64,000 bases of DNA. Origin: Microbacterium mitrae (GTDB taxonomy: Bacteria; Actinomycetota; Actinomycetes; Actinomycetales; Microbacteriaceae). The translations under genes and the position numbers were made by a program. The notes under the pieces are model-generated. The model saw only the letters and a list, made by a program, of their open reading frames with translations. It ran no database searches and was not told where the DNA came from. Positions within the stretch are counted from its first letter, which is position 1, and every line of letters begins with the position of its first letter. The stretch lies in the NCBI RefSeq assembly GCF_008017445.1, contig NZ_VRSW01000001.1, positions 1,178,001-1,242,000 of the forward strand, given 5' to 3'. This document shows positions 1 through 7,814 of this stretch, one piece after another.

Positions 1-1522
1 GAATCTGCTGCGCCTCGTCGCGCAGCGATTGCCGCGTCGTCTCGGCATGGGTAAGCGCATCCGTTGCGTCGGCGAGGCGCTGGACCAGTAGCTCGAGAGA
101 CTGCTCTGTTGTATTGGCTGCGGCCAGGGATCCGACCGTGGCGGTGTGCTCGTCGATGAGGGCCCGCAGTTGGGCGACCGACGGCGCCTTAGGGCTCGCC
201 ACGTCAGCGGAGTCGTGCGTATCCGTCTCATCGCGCATGTCACGGATAAGTTCTGCCCATGCCAGCTGGGCGGCCACCACTGTCGCGGCGGCGGCGTCAG
301 CTGCGGCGAGGTCACGTGCGTGGGTCTTGATACTGGTCGCGACACGTTGTGCTTCGCGAGCGGCGGCGAGTTCAGTGCGGCGCAGGCTGACCGCCGGCAC
401 CTGCGCTTCGAGCCGCGTCAGCTCCTCGCGAGTGGCATCTCGGCGTTGCTGACGCTCGCGCCGACCCCGCGTCTCGGCAGCGGTGGCGGCGCTCTCAGTT
501 CGAGCCTGGTCGGCGCGGTCGACGGCGTCTTTTGTCGCGTCGACTCGATACGCGCCGCGCTCCTGCGCGCGACTCAGCATTTCAAGCCGCCCGGCAACCG
601 GCAACAGTGCCGCATCGACGACCGGAACCTCGGCGTTGCCTTCCGCGCGTGATGACTCGACCCTGTCTTCACCGCGCCAATCCTCTGTACCGGCCTCATC
701 CGCCGAGCCCTCGACGGCACCGTCACCCGCCGAGCCCTCGGCACCACCGTCACCCGGCGACCCCTCCGCACCGGCCTCATCCGCCGAGCCCCCTGCGCCC
801 GCCGAGCCCGCGGCACCGTTCGTTCCCGGCGTTACCTCGCCCCATCCCTGGGTCTGCACCAGCTTCTCGGCGTCGCTCAACCGATCCAGAAGGCGGGCGC
901 GTGCGGCTGCGACCGACTGTTCACTGGTCTTCTTGCGTTCGATGAGTTGACGCTGGTAGTCCTCGAACCTGCGTGTTCCAAATAGCGTGCGCAACAGCGT
1001 CTGACGCTCTTTGCTGTCTGCCAACAGAAACTTGGCGAACCGGTTTTGCGCCAGCAGAATGACCTGAAGAAACTGGTCTTTGTTGAGTTGCAGAATCTCG
1101 GCGAGGTGATTGCCGGCGTCGACCGCGCGCGAGGCGATGCCAACCCACTGTTCGCCGTCCAGACGGTCAAGCTGTACGGCCGCCTGCTGCATCGTCATGC
1201 CGCCGCCGCGCTGCTTCGGCCGCTCGTACTCGGGCGAGCGAGTCACCCGGTAGGTCTCGTTGCCGGTCGAAAACGTCAGCGAGACTTCAGTGCGGTCTTC
1301 AGCCAGAGCGTGATCGCTACGCACGCGCTTCGCGCCGAGACTGTTGTAGCGCGGCACTGACGCGTAAAGCGCAAAACAGACGGCATCGAGCAGGCTCGAT
1401 TTGCCGGCACCCGTCTTTCCGGAGATCAAGAACAGTCCGTCAGCGTCGTAGTCATCAAAGTCGATGACCTGACGGCGCAAGAACGGCCCGAAACCCTCAA
1501 TTTCGAGACGGTGCAGTTTCAC
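1..1522 (-). CDS. sbcC: Exonuclease SbcCD subunit C, N-terminal part (cut by the window edge)
   Basis: This is the large SMC-like ATPase of the SbcCD (Rad50-Mre11 type) nuclease, which opens and cuts DNA hairpins and protein-blocked ends. The start is a GTG at 1522-1520 that overlaps the sbcD stop (GTGA), so the two are translationally coupled. The N-terminus reads MKLHRLEIEGFGPF. A Walker A loop GKTGAGKS lies at about residues 35-42, and the Q-loop region LAQNRFAKFLLA near residue 157. From about residue 228 to 278 there is an unusual Gly/Ala/Ser/Glu-rich low-complexity stretch at the start of the coiled coil. The C-terminal ATPase half lies beyond base 1. The frame is open for all 507 visible codons. 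Confidence 0.95.
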   Translation of the reverse strand, partial: MKLHRLEIEGFGPFLRRQVIDFDDYDADGLFLISGKTGAGKSSLLDAVCFALYASVPRYNSLGAKRVRSDHALAEDRTEVSLTFSTGNETYRVTRSPEYERPKQRGGGMTMQQAAVQLDRLDGEQWVGIASRAVDAGNHLAEILQLNKDQFLQVILLAQNRFAKFLLADSKERQTLLRTLFGTRRFEDYQRQLIERKKTSEQSVAAARARLLDRLSDAEKLVQTQGWGEVTPGTNGAAGSAGAGGSADEAGAEGSPGDGGAEGSAGDGAVEGSADEAGTEDWRGEDRVESSRAEGNAEVPVVDAALLPVAGRLEMLSRAQERGAYRVDATKDAVDRADQARTESAATAAETRGRRERQQRRDATREELTRLEAQVPAVSLRRTELAAAREAQRVATSIKTHARDLAAADAAAATVVAAQLAWAELIRDMRDETDTHDSADVASPKAPSVAQLRALIDEHTATVGSLAAANTTEQSLELLVQRLADATDALTHAETTRQSLRDEAQQI

Positions 1523-2688
1523 GCGCGCGCCTCGACCCGTACCCGCTCGTCAATCATTGACTGCAGAATCTCGCGCTCGGCCTCGCTTACGCCCTCCCCG
1601 TTTCGCACGTCGGCCAGAAACACCTCAATGCGTTCGATGTCGGTCGCCGCCTTTTGCAGGCGCTCGCCATACGTCTTGACGGGCGCTGCTCGCACGCCCG
1701 TTGGCGTGTGCAAAACAAGCGCGCAGTGCTCGAATCGTGCACGCAGCCGGCGCATCGGGTCTCGTTGCGGGGTCGCGTCGGTGTATTCGGCGCACACCCA
1801 CGCGTCTTCATCGGCTGCGAATCGCTCATCATCAAGCAACTCGTCGAGGGTGCCGCGCAGGGTGACCAGTCGTCGCGGAACGGGGAGGTCAAGCCACTGG
1901 GCATCAGCGAAGCCATCGGCGTCAAGCGTGACGAGCCACGAGCCGCGCGGCTTGTGTTGCTCACCGAAACTGTAGTGAAGGGGCGCCCCGGCGTACCGTA
2001 CGTTAGCGCGCAACTCTTGCCTGCCATGAATGTGGCCCAGCGCCGTGTAGTCGATGCCATCGAAGACGGAGGCCGGAACCATGTCGACGCCACCCTGGCG
2101 CACCTCACGCTCAACGCCGGGCGTCGCCTCGACTCCCGCCGCAAAACAGTGAGCCATCACGACGGAGCGCACCGTGGTTCCGCCCGCCACGCGGCTCTCG
2201 CGGTGCCGGTGCACCAGGCCCATCGCGTGCGTGAGGGTATCAACCTGCTTGCATAGCTCGACGCCCTCCCACAGATGACGCACCAGGGCCGGCTCGAGAT
2301 ACGGAATGGGGTACACATCGACCTCGCCGAACTCATCGGTGAGGGTGATGGGCTGATCGAGCTGTAGCGGATCGGTGCGCACGTACACGCCGGCTCGGAG
2401 CAGCCCCGATTGGAATCCCAGACGGGCAGCCGAATCGTGATTGCCGCTGGTGACGATGACTTGGGTGCCGGCATCGGCAAGCTCCGTGAGCGTGTCTGTC
2501 AGCAACGTGTAGCACGCCGCCGACGGCGTTGCGGAGTCAAAAATGTCGCCAGAAACCAACACCGCATCAACGGCATGTTCACGAACTTGCAGCACCAGGG
2601 CGTGCAGAACCTCAGCGAGCGCACTGAGCGTCGAGTGCCCGTGAAACGAGCGCCCGATGTGCCAGTCAGAGGTGTGCAGGATTCGCAT
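1519..2688 (-). CDS. sbcD: Exonuclease SbcCD subunit D
   Basis: This is the Mre11-like metallophosphoesterase nuclease subunit that partners SbcC. It has 389 residues, normal for the family. Metal-binding motifs appear in order: DWH at residues 8-10, GDIFD at 47-51, GNHD at 82-85, then AHCF and GHIHG further on. It is first in the sbcDC operon and its TGA overlaps the GTG of sbcC. There is no Shine-Dalgarno. TAGCGT (2695-2700) lies six bases upstream of the ATG, so the mRNA is probably leaderless. Confidence 0.96.
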   Translation of the reverse strand: MRILHTSDWHIGRSFHGHSTLSALAEVLHALVLQVREHAVDAVLVSGDIFDSATPSAACYTLLTDTLTELADAGTQVIVTSGNHDSAARLGFQSGLLRAGVYVRTDPLQLDQPITLTDEFGEVDVYPIPYLEPALVRHLWEGVELCKQVDTLTHAMGLVHRHRESRVAGGTTVRSVVMAHCFAAGVEATPGVEREVRQGGVDMVPASVFDGIDYTALGHIHGRQELRANVRYAGAPLHYSFGEQHKPRGSWLVTLDADGFADAQWLDLPVPRRLVTLRGTLDELLDDERFAADEDAWVCAEYTDATPQRDPMRRLRARFEHCALVLHTPTGVRAAPVKTYGERLQKAATDIERIEVFLADVRNGEGVSEAEREILQSMIDERVRVEARA

Positions 2689-2694
2689 ACCCCC

Positions 2695-2700
2695 ACGCTA
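2695..2700 (-). promoter_or_regulatory. -10 box of leaderless sbcD promoter
   Basis: TAGCGT on the minus strand is followed by six bases and then the sbcD ATG. This spacing recurs at many genes in the window and predicts transcription starting at the A of the start codon. Confidence 0.55.
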
Positions 2701-2755
2701 GGAGGGGGCACCGACATTGTGGTCGGAGCGCGCCGAGAACCCGCGAAAGCCGCGA

Positions 2756-2798
2756 AATCACGCGGCTTCTCATGCCTCAGACGAAGCCGCGTGATTTG
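2756..2798. terminator. Hairpin between sbcD and the VOC gene
   Basis: Perfect 15-bp arms AAATCACGCGGCTTC and GAAGCCGCGTGATTT enclose a 13-base loop. It lies 21 bases past the end of the VOC gene. The minus-strand copy ends in a short T run, consistent with an intrinsic terminator for that gene. Confidence 0.75.
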
Positions 2799-2819
2799 CC
2801 GCCGTTGTCTGTGCGGGTG

Positions 2820-3230
2820 CTATTCGCGCGGCGAAATCGACATCATCCAGGAGACGCCAAAACGATCAACCAGCATGCCAAACAGGCCACCCCATTCCGG
2901 CTGAGACAGCGGCATGATGACGGTGCCACCATCGGCAAGTCGATCCCAAAATCCCTGAAACTTCGCCTCATCCTCACCGCTAATCGAGATCGACATACCG
3001 GCCGGCGCGACGTACTCCATCGTCGAGGGGGTATCAGAGCCCATCAGCACGAAGCCGTCTGGCGTGGTCAACTGCGCGTGCATCACGAGGTGATTTTCGG
3101 CGGGATCATGCCCCATCTCAAAGTTCTCGAACGTCATGACGTCGAGCTCTCCGCCCAGCGCCGACTGATAAAACTCCATCGCCTCGCGCGCGTTGTCGCG
3201 AAACGACAGGTATGGGTTCAAGCTCGGCAT
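2820..3230 (-). CDS. VOC superfamily protein (PhnB/glyoxalase-like)
   Basis: A small protein of 136 residues with the look of the PhnB-like branch of the vicinal-oxygen-chelate superfamily. It opens with NPYLSF, then the AMEFYQSALGGE motif typical of that branch, and ends with WGGLFGMLVDRFGVSWM. Members have been assigned to glyoxalase, resistance and demethylase-like roles, so the substrate cannot be told. The start at 3230 is preferred over the ATG at 3242 because it follows a GGAGG Shine-Dalgarno. The gene stands alone and is followed by a hairpin terminator. Confidence 0.8.
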   Translation of the reverse strand: MPSLNPYLSFRDNAREAMEFYQSALGGELDVMTFENFEMGHDPAENHLVMHAQLTTPDGFVLMGSDTPSTMEYVAPAGMSISISGEDEAKFQGFWDRLADGGTVIMPLSQPEWGGLFGMLVDRFGVSWMMSISPRE

Positions 3231-3429
3231 GGTGGCCTCCACGGTGAAACGGATAATTCAAGCGTTCATAGTGTGCTCCTGCGCCGCGGTTCCCGCAATG
3301 CCCCCGCCAACGCCGCGAAGCGCCGTGCGCGAAGCGCGAGCGGCACACGCGCGTGCGAATCACGGAACCACGTGTCGCGACATGAGCGGGCGGGGCGGAA
3401 CCACGCGGCAGGTGTCGAAGCGCGTCGCC

Positions 3430-3630
3430 CTAGAGTTGTGCGCCGGTGTCGTCCTCGTCGAAAATTCCGGCGTCGCGTCGGCGCCACGACGCACGAGCGA
3501 AGCCATAGCCGGTCGCAAGTAACCCACCCAGCACGAGCCCCAGGAGGAGGTTCTGAATCACGGCACCAAACAGGATGCCGCCAGAAACGATGGCGGCCGC
3601 AATGAGAACATTCACCGTGCGTGCAGACAT
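3430..3630 (-). CDS. Small membrane protein, 66 residues
   Basis: A short protein with one long or two closely spaced hydrophobic segments (about residues 8-43) and an acidic C-terminus ending DEDDTGAQL. No family is recognised. The TACGCT box six bases before the ATG and the well-formed hydrophobic segment argue that it is real. It probably sits in the cytoplasmic membrane. Confidence 0.65.
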   Translation of the reverse strand: MSARTVNVLIAAAIVSGGILFGAVIQNLLLGLVLGGLLATGYGFARASWRRRDAGIFDEDDTGAQL

Positions 3631-3636
3631 GCCCTC

Positions 3637-3642
3637 AGCGTA
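3637..3642 (-). promoter_or_regulatory. -10 box of leaderless promoter for the 66-residue membrane protein
   Basis: TACGCT lies exactly six bases upstream of the ATG at 3630, with no Shine-Dalgarno between. The same hexamer and spacing precede the ComB-like gene at 12908. Confidence 0.5.
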
Positions 3643-3675
3643 CGCCGCAAGCGCCGCCGGAGGTTGCGCTCACGG

Positions 3676-4668
3676 CTACCGCGCCCGGTGATCTTCGGGA
3701 TGCAATCGCGGGGCGCGGCGCGGCTCAACAACTCCGCTGGCGAATATCAGCCGGATCACGCGTTGGCGGTGCCCAGCCCATGGTTCCAGCAGTGCGCGCA
3801 TGCCGTCATCGTCAACGCGCTCGCCGGTGAGCGCGAACCCGACCTCGTGTGCGAGATGAAAATCACCGAAGCTCACGGCATCGGGGTCGCCGTAGGCGCG
3901 AATGCGCACTTCGGCCGCCGTCCACACGCCGATGCCCCTCACGGTGGTGAGCAGGCGCTCGCGTTCGGCTCCGGTTGCCGCCGTGGCCAGTCGTTCACCG
4001 AGATCACTGGCGGCGGCGGTCACGGCAGCGCGCGACTGCGGCGGCTCCACCCCGGCGCGGTGCCAATCCCACGACGGAATTCGACGCCACCGCTCTAGCG
4101 CGGGCGCCACCCACAGGCGGCGCGGGCCGGGAGCGCGCTCACCGTGCCAATAAATGAGGTCACGCCAGGCATGAAACGCCTGAAGCGCGGTGACCTTTTG
4201 CTCGAGAATCGAACTCATCAGCGCGTCGGCAAGCAGATCGGAACGCCCGAGGCGCATGCCCGGGTTGCGGCGGGCCGACTCGGCAATGAGGGGGTGCAGG
4301 CTCGGATCGAAGCCGCTCGGGTCATCGTGTGCACCACACAGCGCGGGAAGCTGATCAATCAGCCACGCCGCGCCCTCACCCCACGCGGAGGCGCGAATCG
4401 TGCCACCCTCTTGCCGCAGCGCAATGGTTCCGGCTCCCAGCGGCGTGCGCACGGAGCGCCACAGCACATTGCCTTCCCACCGCATGGTGGGGTCGGTCTG
4501 ACCACGCCGGTGAATGCCGACGACCCGACGAAAATCGAGGTCGAACGGCGGCGTGTAGACGGTGTCGATGCGCGGCGCCGTGGTTGAGGCCACGGCTGCA
4601 ACGGCGCGCGCCGGTCTTCGTCGGTGCGCACGAGTGCCCGCGTGCAGTGCCGACGCCGAATTGGTCAT
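3676..4668 (-). CDS. DNA-3-methyladenine glycosylase II family protein (AlkA/HhH-GPD)
   Basis: A base-excision repair glycosylase of 330 residues. It shows the helix-hairpin-helix GPD region LTTVRGIGVWTAAEVRIRAYGDPDAVSFGDFHLAHEVG; within it the catalytic aspartate is most likely the one in the SFGDFHL stretch. The preceding SSILEQKVTALQAF segment is also typical. The open frame continues upstream through the palindromic repeats to 5058, but that extension is repeat-derived. The ATG at 4668 has a TATGGT box six bases upstream and fits the family length. The first 40 residues are Ala/Arg-rich and not conserved. Confidence 0.85.
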   Translation of the reverse strand: MTNSASALHAGTRAHRRRPARAVAAVASTTAPRIDTVYTPPFDLDFRRVVGIHRRGQTDPTMRWEGNVLWRSVRTPLGAGTIALRQEGGTIRASAWGEGAAWLIDQLPALCGAHDDPSGFDPSLHPLIAESARRNPGMRLGRSDLLADALMSSILEQKVTALQAFHAWRDLIYWHGERAPGPRRLWVAPALERWRRIPSWDWHRAGVEPPQSRAAVTAAASDLGERLATAATGAERERLLTTVRGIGVWTAAEVRIRAYGDPDAVSFGDFHLAHEVGFALTGERVDDDGMRALLEPWAGHRQRVIRLIFASGVVEPRRAPRLHPEDHRAR

Positions 4669-4674
4669 GTCGCC

Positions 4675-4680
4675 ACCATA
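4675..4680 (-). promoter_or_regulatory. -10 box of leaderless promoter for the AlkA-like gene
   Basis: TATGGT lies six bases before the ATG at 4668. It also settles the start, since the reading frame stays open further upstream. Confidence 0.5.
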
Positions 4681-4719
4681 ACCCCGGGGGCCGACACTCG
4701 AATCACACCCCGCGAGTGA

Positions 4720-4800
4720 CCAAATGTCGGAGAGTTTCTCCGGGTACCCGCGTGGGAGCGGCGCCATACGGCGTGTCGTGACAACCATTCCGACATTTGG
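4720..4800. repeat. 81-bp palindromic element, copy 1
   Basis: The left arm CCAAATGTCGGAG and right arm TCCGACATTTGG flank a 56-base interior containing the conserved core GGGAGCGG..GCC then CGGCGTGTC. It lies upstream of the AlkA-like gene and downstream of the winged-helix gene. The eight copies in the window are all 81 bp and share this orientation. Confidence 0.9.
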
Positions 4801-4827
4801 GAAATGGCGGAGCGCGGGACCACGCGA

Positions 4828-4904
4828 CTGGTCACCACGCGACCGCGGAAGAACGGAACCACGAGGCCGCAGAAGAGCGGAACCACGCGACTGCGGAAGA
4901 GCGT
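4828..4904. repeat. Imperfect tandem repeats carrying GGAACCACG
   Basis: About three imperfect units of roughly 25 bp, each of the type CGACYGCRGAAGARCG followed by GGAACCACG, fill the gap between palindromic copies 1 and 2. The repeats have no coding look. Confidence 0.7.
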
Positions 4905-4906
4905 GA

Positions 4907-4987
4907 CCAAATGTCGGAGACACTCTCCGTGTACCCGCGTGGGAGCCGTGCCAAACGGCGTGTCGAGGCAACCATTCCGACATTTGG
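4907..4987. repeat. 81-bp palindromic element, copy 2
   Basis: The arms are the same as copy 1 and the interior is closest to copy 1. It is followed by a 20-bp partial duplication of its right end (CATTTGGGAAATGGCGGG repeated at about 4981 and 5001) and by two GCGGAACCAGG units. The whole gene-free stretch 4669-5063 is therefore repeats. Confidence 0.9.
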
Positions 4988-5063
4988 GAAATGGCGGGGC
5001 GCATTTGGGAAATGGCGGGCGCGGAACCAGGGCGCGGAACCAGGGCGCCAGCAGGCATGCGCC

Positions 5064-5810
5064 TTAGAAGCGGTCGGGCGAGGGGGTTCCGTTGCCGTAG
5101 CGGATTACGACGTCGGCGTGACGATCGAAGCGGTATCCGATGCCGCGTACGGTGCGCACGATGTCTTCGTAGCGGCTGAGCTTGGCGCGCAGGCGACGCA
5201 CGTGAACGTCAATCGTGCGCTCGCCGGGAGCCTCCTCTTCGGTGCCAGCAGACCACAGCGACGAGACGAGCTCGGCGCGATCGATCGTGCGACCCTCGCG
5301 CAGCACGAGGTACTGCAGCAGCTCGAACTCCTTGTAGGTGAAGTTGGCCGATTCGCCGTCGATCAGCACGCGCTTGCGCGAAATGTCGACGATGACGCGG
5401 TTGGCCAGGTCCTCATCAACGGGCTCGGGACGAGTGCGGGCGACGGCGCTCGGTTCGTGCAGCGCGAGGCGAACCACATCAACATCGCGACCGCCAGCGG
5501 CGACAGGTGCGAGTGCCACGGTCGCGTAGGTCTGCGCGGCCGGGGCAAGGTCAGCGAGGGTGCGACGCAGCGCGTCAACCAGAATGCCGAGTGAGACGCC
5601 CGCCTGGGCTGCCTTCTGCTCGTCAATGCCGACGTAGAGAGCGAAGCCGCGGGCGGCGGAACCAGCAGGAACGGCGGGCTCAGGGCGCTGCTGCGCGGGC
5701 GCCGGGTGCGGGGACGCAGCGACGCGAGTGATCGGCGCAATGGGGCGCGCAATCGGCTCTGCGGCGGGACGAGCGGTCTGAACGGGGGCGAGAAGGGTTG
5801 CGTTCGACAT
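5064..5810 (-). CDS. Winged-helix transcriptional regulator (OmpR/PhoB-type DNA-binding domain, no receiver)
   Basis: A 248-residue regulator. The C-terminal third is a clear PhoB-type winged helix: FTYKEFELLQYLVLREG, then RAELVSSLWS, ERTIDVHVRRLRAKLS and the wing VRTVRGIGYRFD. There is no phosphoacceptor receiver domain. The N-terminal part is Pro/Ala-rich (residues 1-55) followed by a region of about 90 residues (LYVGIDEQKAAQAGVSLG onward) of unknown function. The start at 5810 follows AAGGATTTTCCTC. A leaderless 33-codon ORF lies 190 bases upstream on the same strand and may control it. Confidence 0.85.
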   Translation of the reverse strand: MSNATLLAPVQTARPAAEPIARPIAPITRVAASPHPAPAQQRPEPAVPAGSAARGFALYVGIDEQKAAQAGVSLGILVDALRRTLADLAPAAQTYATVALAPVAAGGRDVDVVRLALHEPSAVARTRPEPVDEDLANRVIVDISRKRVLIDGESANFTYKEFELLQYLVLREGRTIDRAELVSSLWSAGTEEEAPGERTIDVHVRRLRAKLSRYEDIVRTVRGIGYRFDRHADVVIRYGNGTPSPDRF

Positions 5811-6000
5811 GAGGAAAATCCTTGAGGGGTGGAGCCGACGAAGAGACCGTCGATCTCAGATGATGTTTGTTGCGAATGGCCGACTGGCCGGTGTTCGCGG
5901 TCGACACACACAGGTCCCGGGTGAGGGCAGTGCGCGAACGCGGGGGTTCATTCAACTCAGGTGAATCGACCGAGGATGAACCAGGCGAAGAGCTACTGGG

Positions 6001-6102
6001 TTAGCGACACATTCGGCAATACATAGCAACGCGACCGGCCATCATCATGCCAGTCGTCCCGTTCGCCTCCAAGGCGGACACAGGGAATGCGTTGTTAGTC
6101 AT
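6001..6102 (-). CDS. Leaderless 33-residue small protein or leader peptide
   Basis: The peptide starts MTNNAFPVSALEANGTTG and ends in a Met/Arg/Cys-rich tail, MYCRMCR. It is supported by the best promoter in the window: TTGACA, 18 bases, CATAAT, six bases, then ATG, with no Shine-Dalgarno. It lies 190 bases upstream of the winged-helix regulator gene in the same direction, so it may be a regulatory leader peptide or an independent small protein. It is too short for ordinary gene finders. Its function is not recognised. Cysteine-responsive leaderless leader peptides are known in mycobacteria, but this one has no cysteine run. Confidence 0.6.
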   Translation of the reverse strand: MTNNAFPVSALEANGTTGMMMAGRVAMYCRMCR

Positions 6103-6108
6103 GTGCAG

Positions 6109-6138
6109 ATTATGACGATATTGGTCGTGCAATGTCAA
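6109..6138 (-). promoter_or_regulatory. Strong sigma-70-type promoter of the 33-codon ORF
   Basis: The -35 TTGACA (6133-6138) is a perfect consensus and the -10 CATAAT (6109-6114) matches five of six. The spacer is 18 bases, and transcription is predicted to start at the ATG at 6102. It may also drive the downstream winged-helix gene. Confidence 0.75.
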
Positions 6139-6203
6139 ACTGAGTCTGCGCGGTTGCGCTCATCGACGCTCTGACACGCTCAGATGAGCGGCACGCGGGA
6201 GCC

Positions 6204-7235
6204 TCAGATTTCGCTATCGAGCGCGGCGGTGTCTCGTGGCGTCGCCTTTTTCACAAACAGCACGCCCGCGGTTCCGACGAGGGTCGCGCAGGCTGTGATG
6301 AGCGCAAAGGTGACCGCAGGGCCGGCGATAAGCCCCTGAACCGGCACCATAAAAGCGCTGATGATGGCCTGTTCTGGCGTCTCGTGCGGGAGTTCAAAGC
6401 TGCCAACGGCGATTCCGTACAGCACCATCACGAGGCTCGCAGCACCTGCCGTCCAGGCCAGCGCCCGCCAGCGGCGACGCGCGAGCAAGACACCGGCGAC
6501 AAGAACAACGGCGAGAGCGACGAGCGGAACCGTGATCAGCAGTGGCACGGAACGTGCGGCGGTGCGCACCTGCGCGAACGCCGGATCCTGGGCAATGCGA
6601 ACGTCGGCGATGCCCTCAGTGGGGATGAATTCGACGATGGTGGGAGTGCGGGTCTCCAAGAAGGTGACGGCGGCTTGGGCGACAACGGTGGAGTTGAGCC
6701 ACAGTGTGCCCGATTCGTCCAGACGCAAAACGGCGGTGTCGGCCTGATCACCCACGGCAGTTGTCATGGTGTGGTGCAGGGTGCGCAGCGATCCTTCCCA
6801 GAGCTGTGCGAATTGTTCCGATGAGACGAAGGCGTCAAGGTTTTCACGAACGGCAGTTTCAAGAGCCTGCAACACGTAGCTTCCGAGGTACCTCGCGCTG
6901 AGTTGAACTGCTTGAGACGCGCCCGACTCTTTCAGGTACTGCTCCAGCGACTCGGCCGGATTCGATTGAGCAACCACATTGACGGCAGCGTCCCCAAGAC
7001 CCTGCGAAACCGCCGCCTGAAGCTGCGGATCAGCCGCCACGGGCGCGAAAGTGTCAGCAAAACGATCCGTGTCAGAAAGCACCATGCCCGCCGAAACCGA
7101 CGTCACCACAATCGGCGCGAGGATCACGGCAAGCGTCAGCAAAACGGCCGATGCAACGGCGCGAACGCGGGATGCACCGGTGGCGCGGCGCGCCTGCGAC
7201 TGCGGCGTTGGTTCCGTCGGCGACGACATGCGCAC
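6204..7235 (-). CDS. Integral membrane protein of unknown function
   Basis: 343 residues. One membrane segment lies near residues 27-50, followed by a long extracytoplasmic region of about 190 residues (DTDRFADTFAPVAADPQLQAAV and following). Three more hydrophobic segments follow in the last 120 residues, and the tail is KKATPRDTAALDSEI. The architecture resembles uncharacterised actinobacterial membrane proteins. No catalytic motif is seen. A GAGGAG Shine-Dalgarno precedes the ATG. It is divergent from the SHOCT gene. Confidence 0.8.
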   Translation of the reverse strand: MRMSSPTEPTPQSQARRATGASRVRAVASAVLLTLAVILAPIVVTSVSAGMVLSDTDRFADTFAPVAADPQLQAAVSQGLGDAAVNVVAQSNPAESLEQYLKESGASQAVQLSARYLGSYVLQALETAVRENLDAFVSSEQFAQLWEGSLRTLHHTMTTAVGDQADTAVLRLDESGTLWLNSTVVAQAAVTFLETRTPTIVEFIPTEGIADVRIAQDPAFAQVRTAARSVPLLITVPLVALAVVLVAGVLLARRRWRALAWTAGAASLVMVLYGIAVGSFELPHETPEQAIISAFMVPVQGLIAGPAVTFALITACATLVGTAGVLFVKKATPRDTAALDSEI

Positions 7236-7345
7236 TCCTCTGTGGTTTACGACCCGAATCGAGCCATTTAGCCGCGCGAGGGGACTCTCCGCTAGGTTGA
7301 GAGCAACACCCGCATCAACTCATCTCATCTTGGAGGAAAACAATC

Positions 7346-7744
7346 ATGGTTGGGGACATCTGGACCTGGTTCTGGAACTTTGTATTGATCTGTCTGACGA
7401 CGTTCATTTTCATCACCGCGCTGATGGCCGTCATTTCGGTCATCGTCGATCTCTTCCGCGACCACACGCTGAAGGGCTGGCAGAAGGCCATCTGGTTCAT
7501 CTTCTTGGTATTCGTGCCGTTCCTTTCGACGCTCGTATACCTGATCGCTCGCGGCCGCGGCATGTCTGAGCGCGCCGTCGCTCAGCAGAAGGCGGCGCAG
7601 GACGCGACCGATTCGTACATTCGCGGTGTCGCACAGAACTCGCCTGTCGACCAGATTGCACGCGCCAAGTCGCTGCTGGAGGCGGGAGACATCACGCCCG
7701 AGGAGTACGCGGCCCTCAAGAAGAGCGCACTCGCTGCCGTCTAA
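7346..7744 (+). CDS. SHOCT-domain membrane protein
   Basis: 132 residues. Two membrane segments (about residues 8-36 and 49-68) resemble the phospholipase-D nuclease N-terminal type region. They are followed by a C-terminal SHOCT module with the pattern VDQIARAKSLLEAGDITPEEYAALKKSALA. SHOCT modules are short oligomerisation units on many small membrane proteins. The start has an excellent Shine-Dalgarno (TTGGAGGAAAACAATC). A TAGGTT box near 7294 could be its -10. Confidence 0.85.
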   Translation: MVGDIWTWFWNFVLICLTTFIFITALMAVISVIVDLFRDHTLKGWQKAIWFIFLVFVPFLSTLVYLIARGRGMSERAVAQQKAAQDATDSYIRGVAQNSPVDQIARAKSLLEAGDITPEEYAALKKSALAAV

Positions 7745-7814
7745 CGGACGCATCTCGTAATTGGTGATGGCCGGCTGGTTCCGCGCCGCAGGCCATCATC
7801 GCGAAAGGCCACTC

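Noticed and set aside
4669..5058. N-terminal extension of the AlkA-like gene by 130 residues
   Set aside because: The extension is translated palindromes and GGAACC repeats; the leaderless start at 4668 fits the family.
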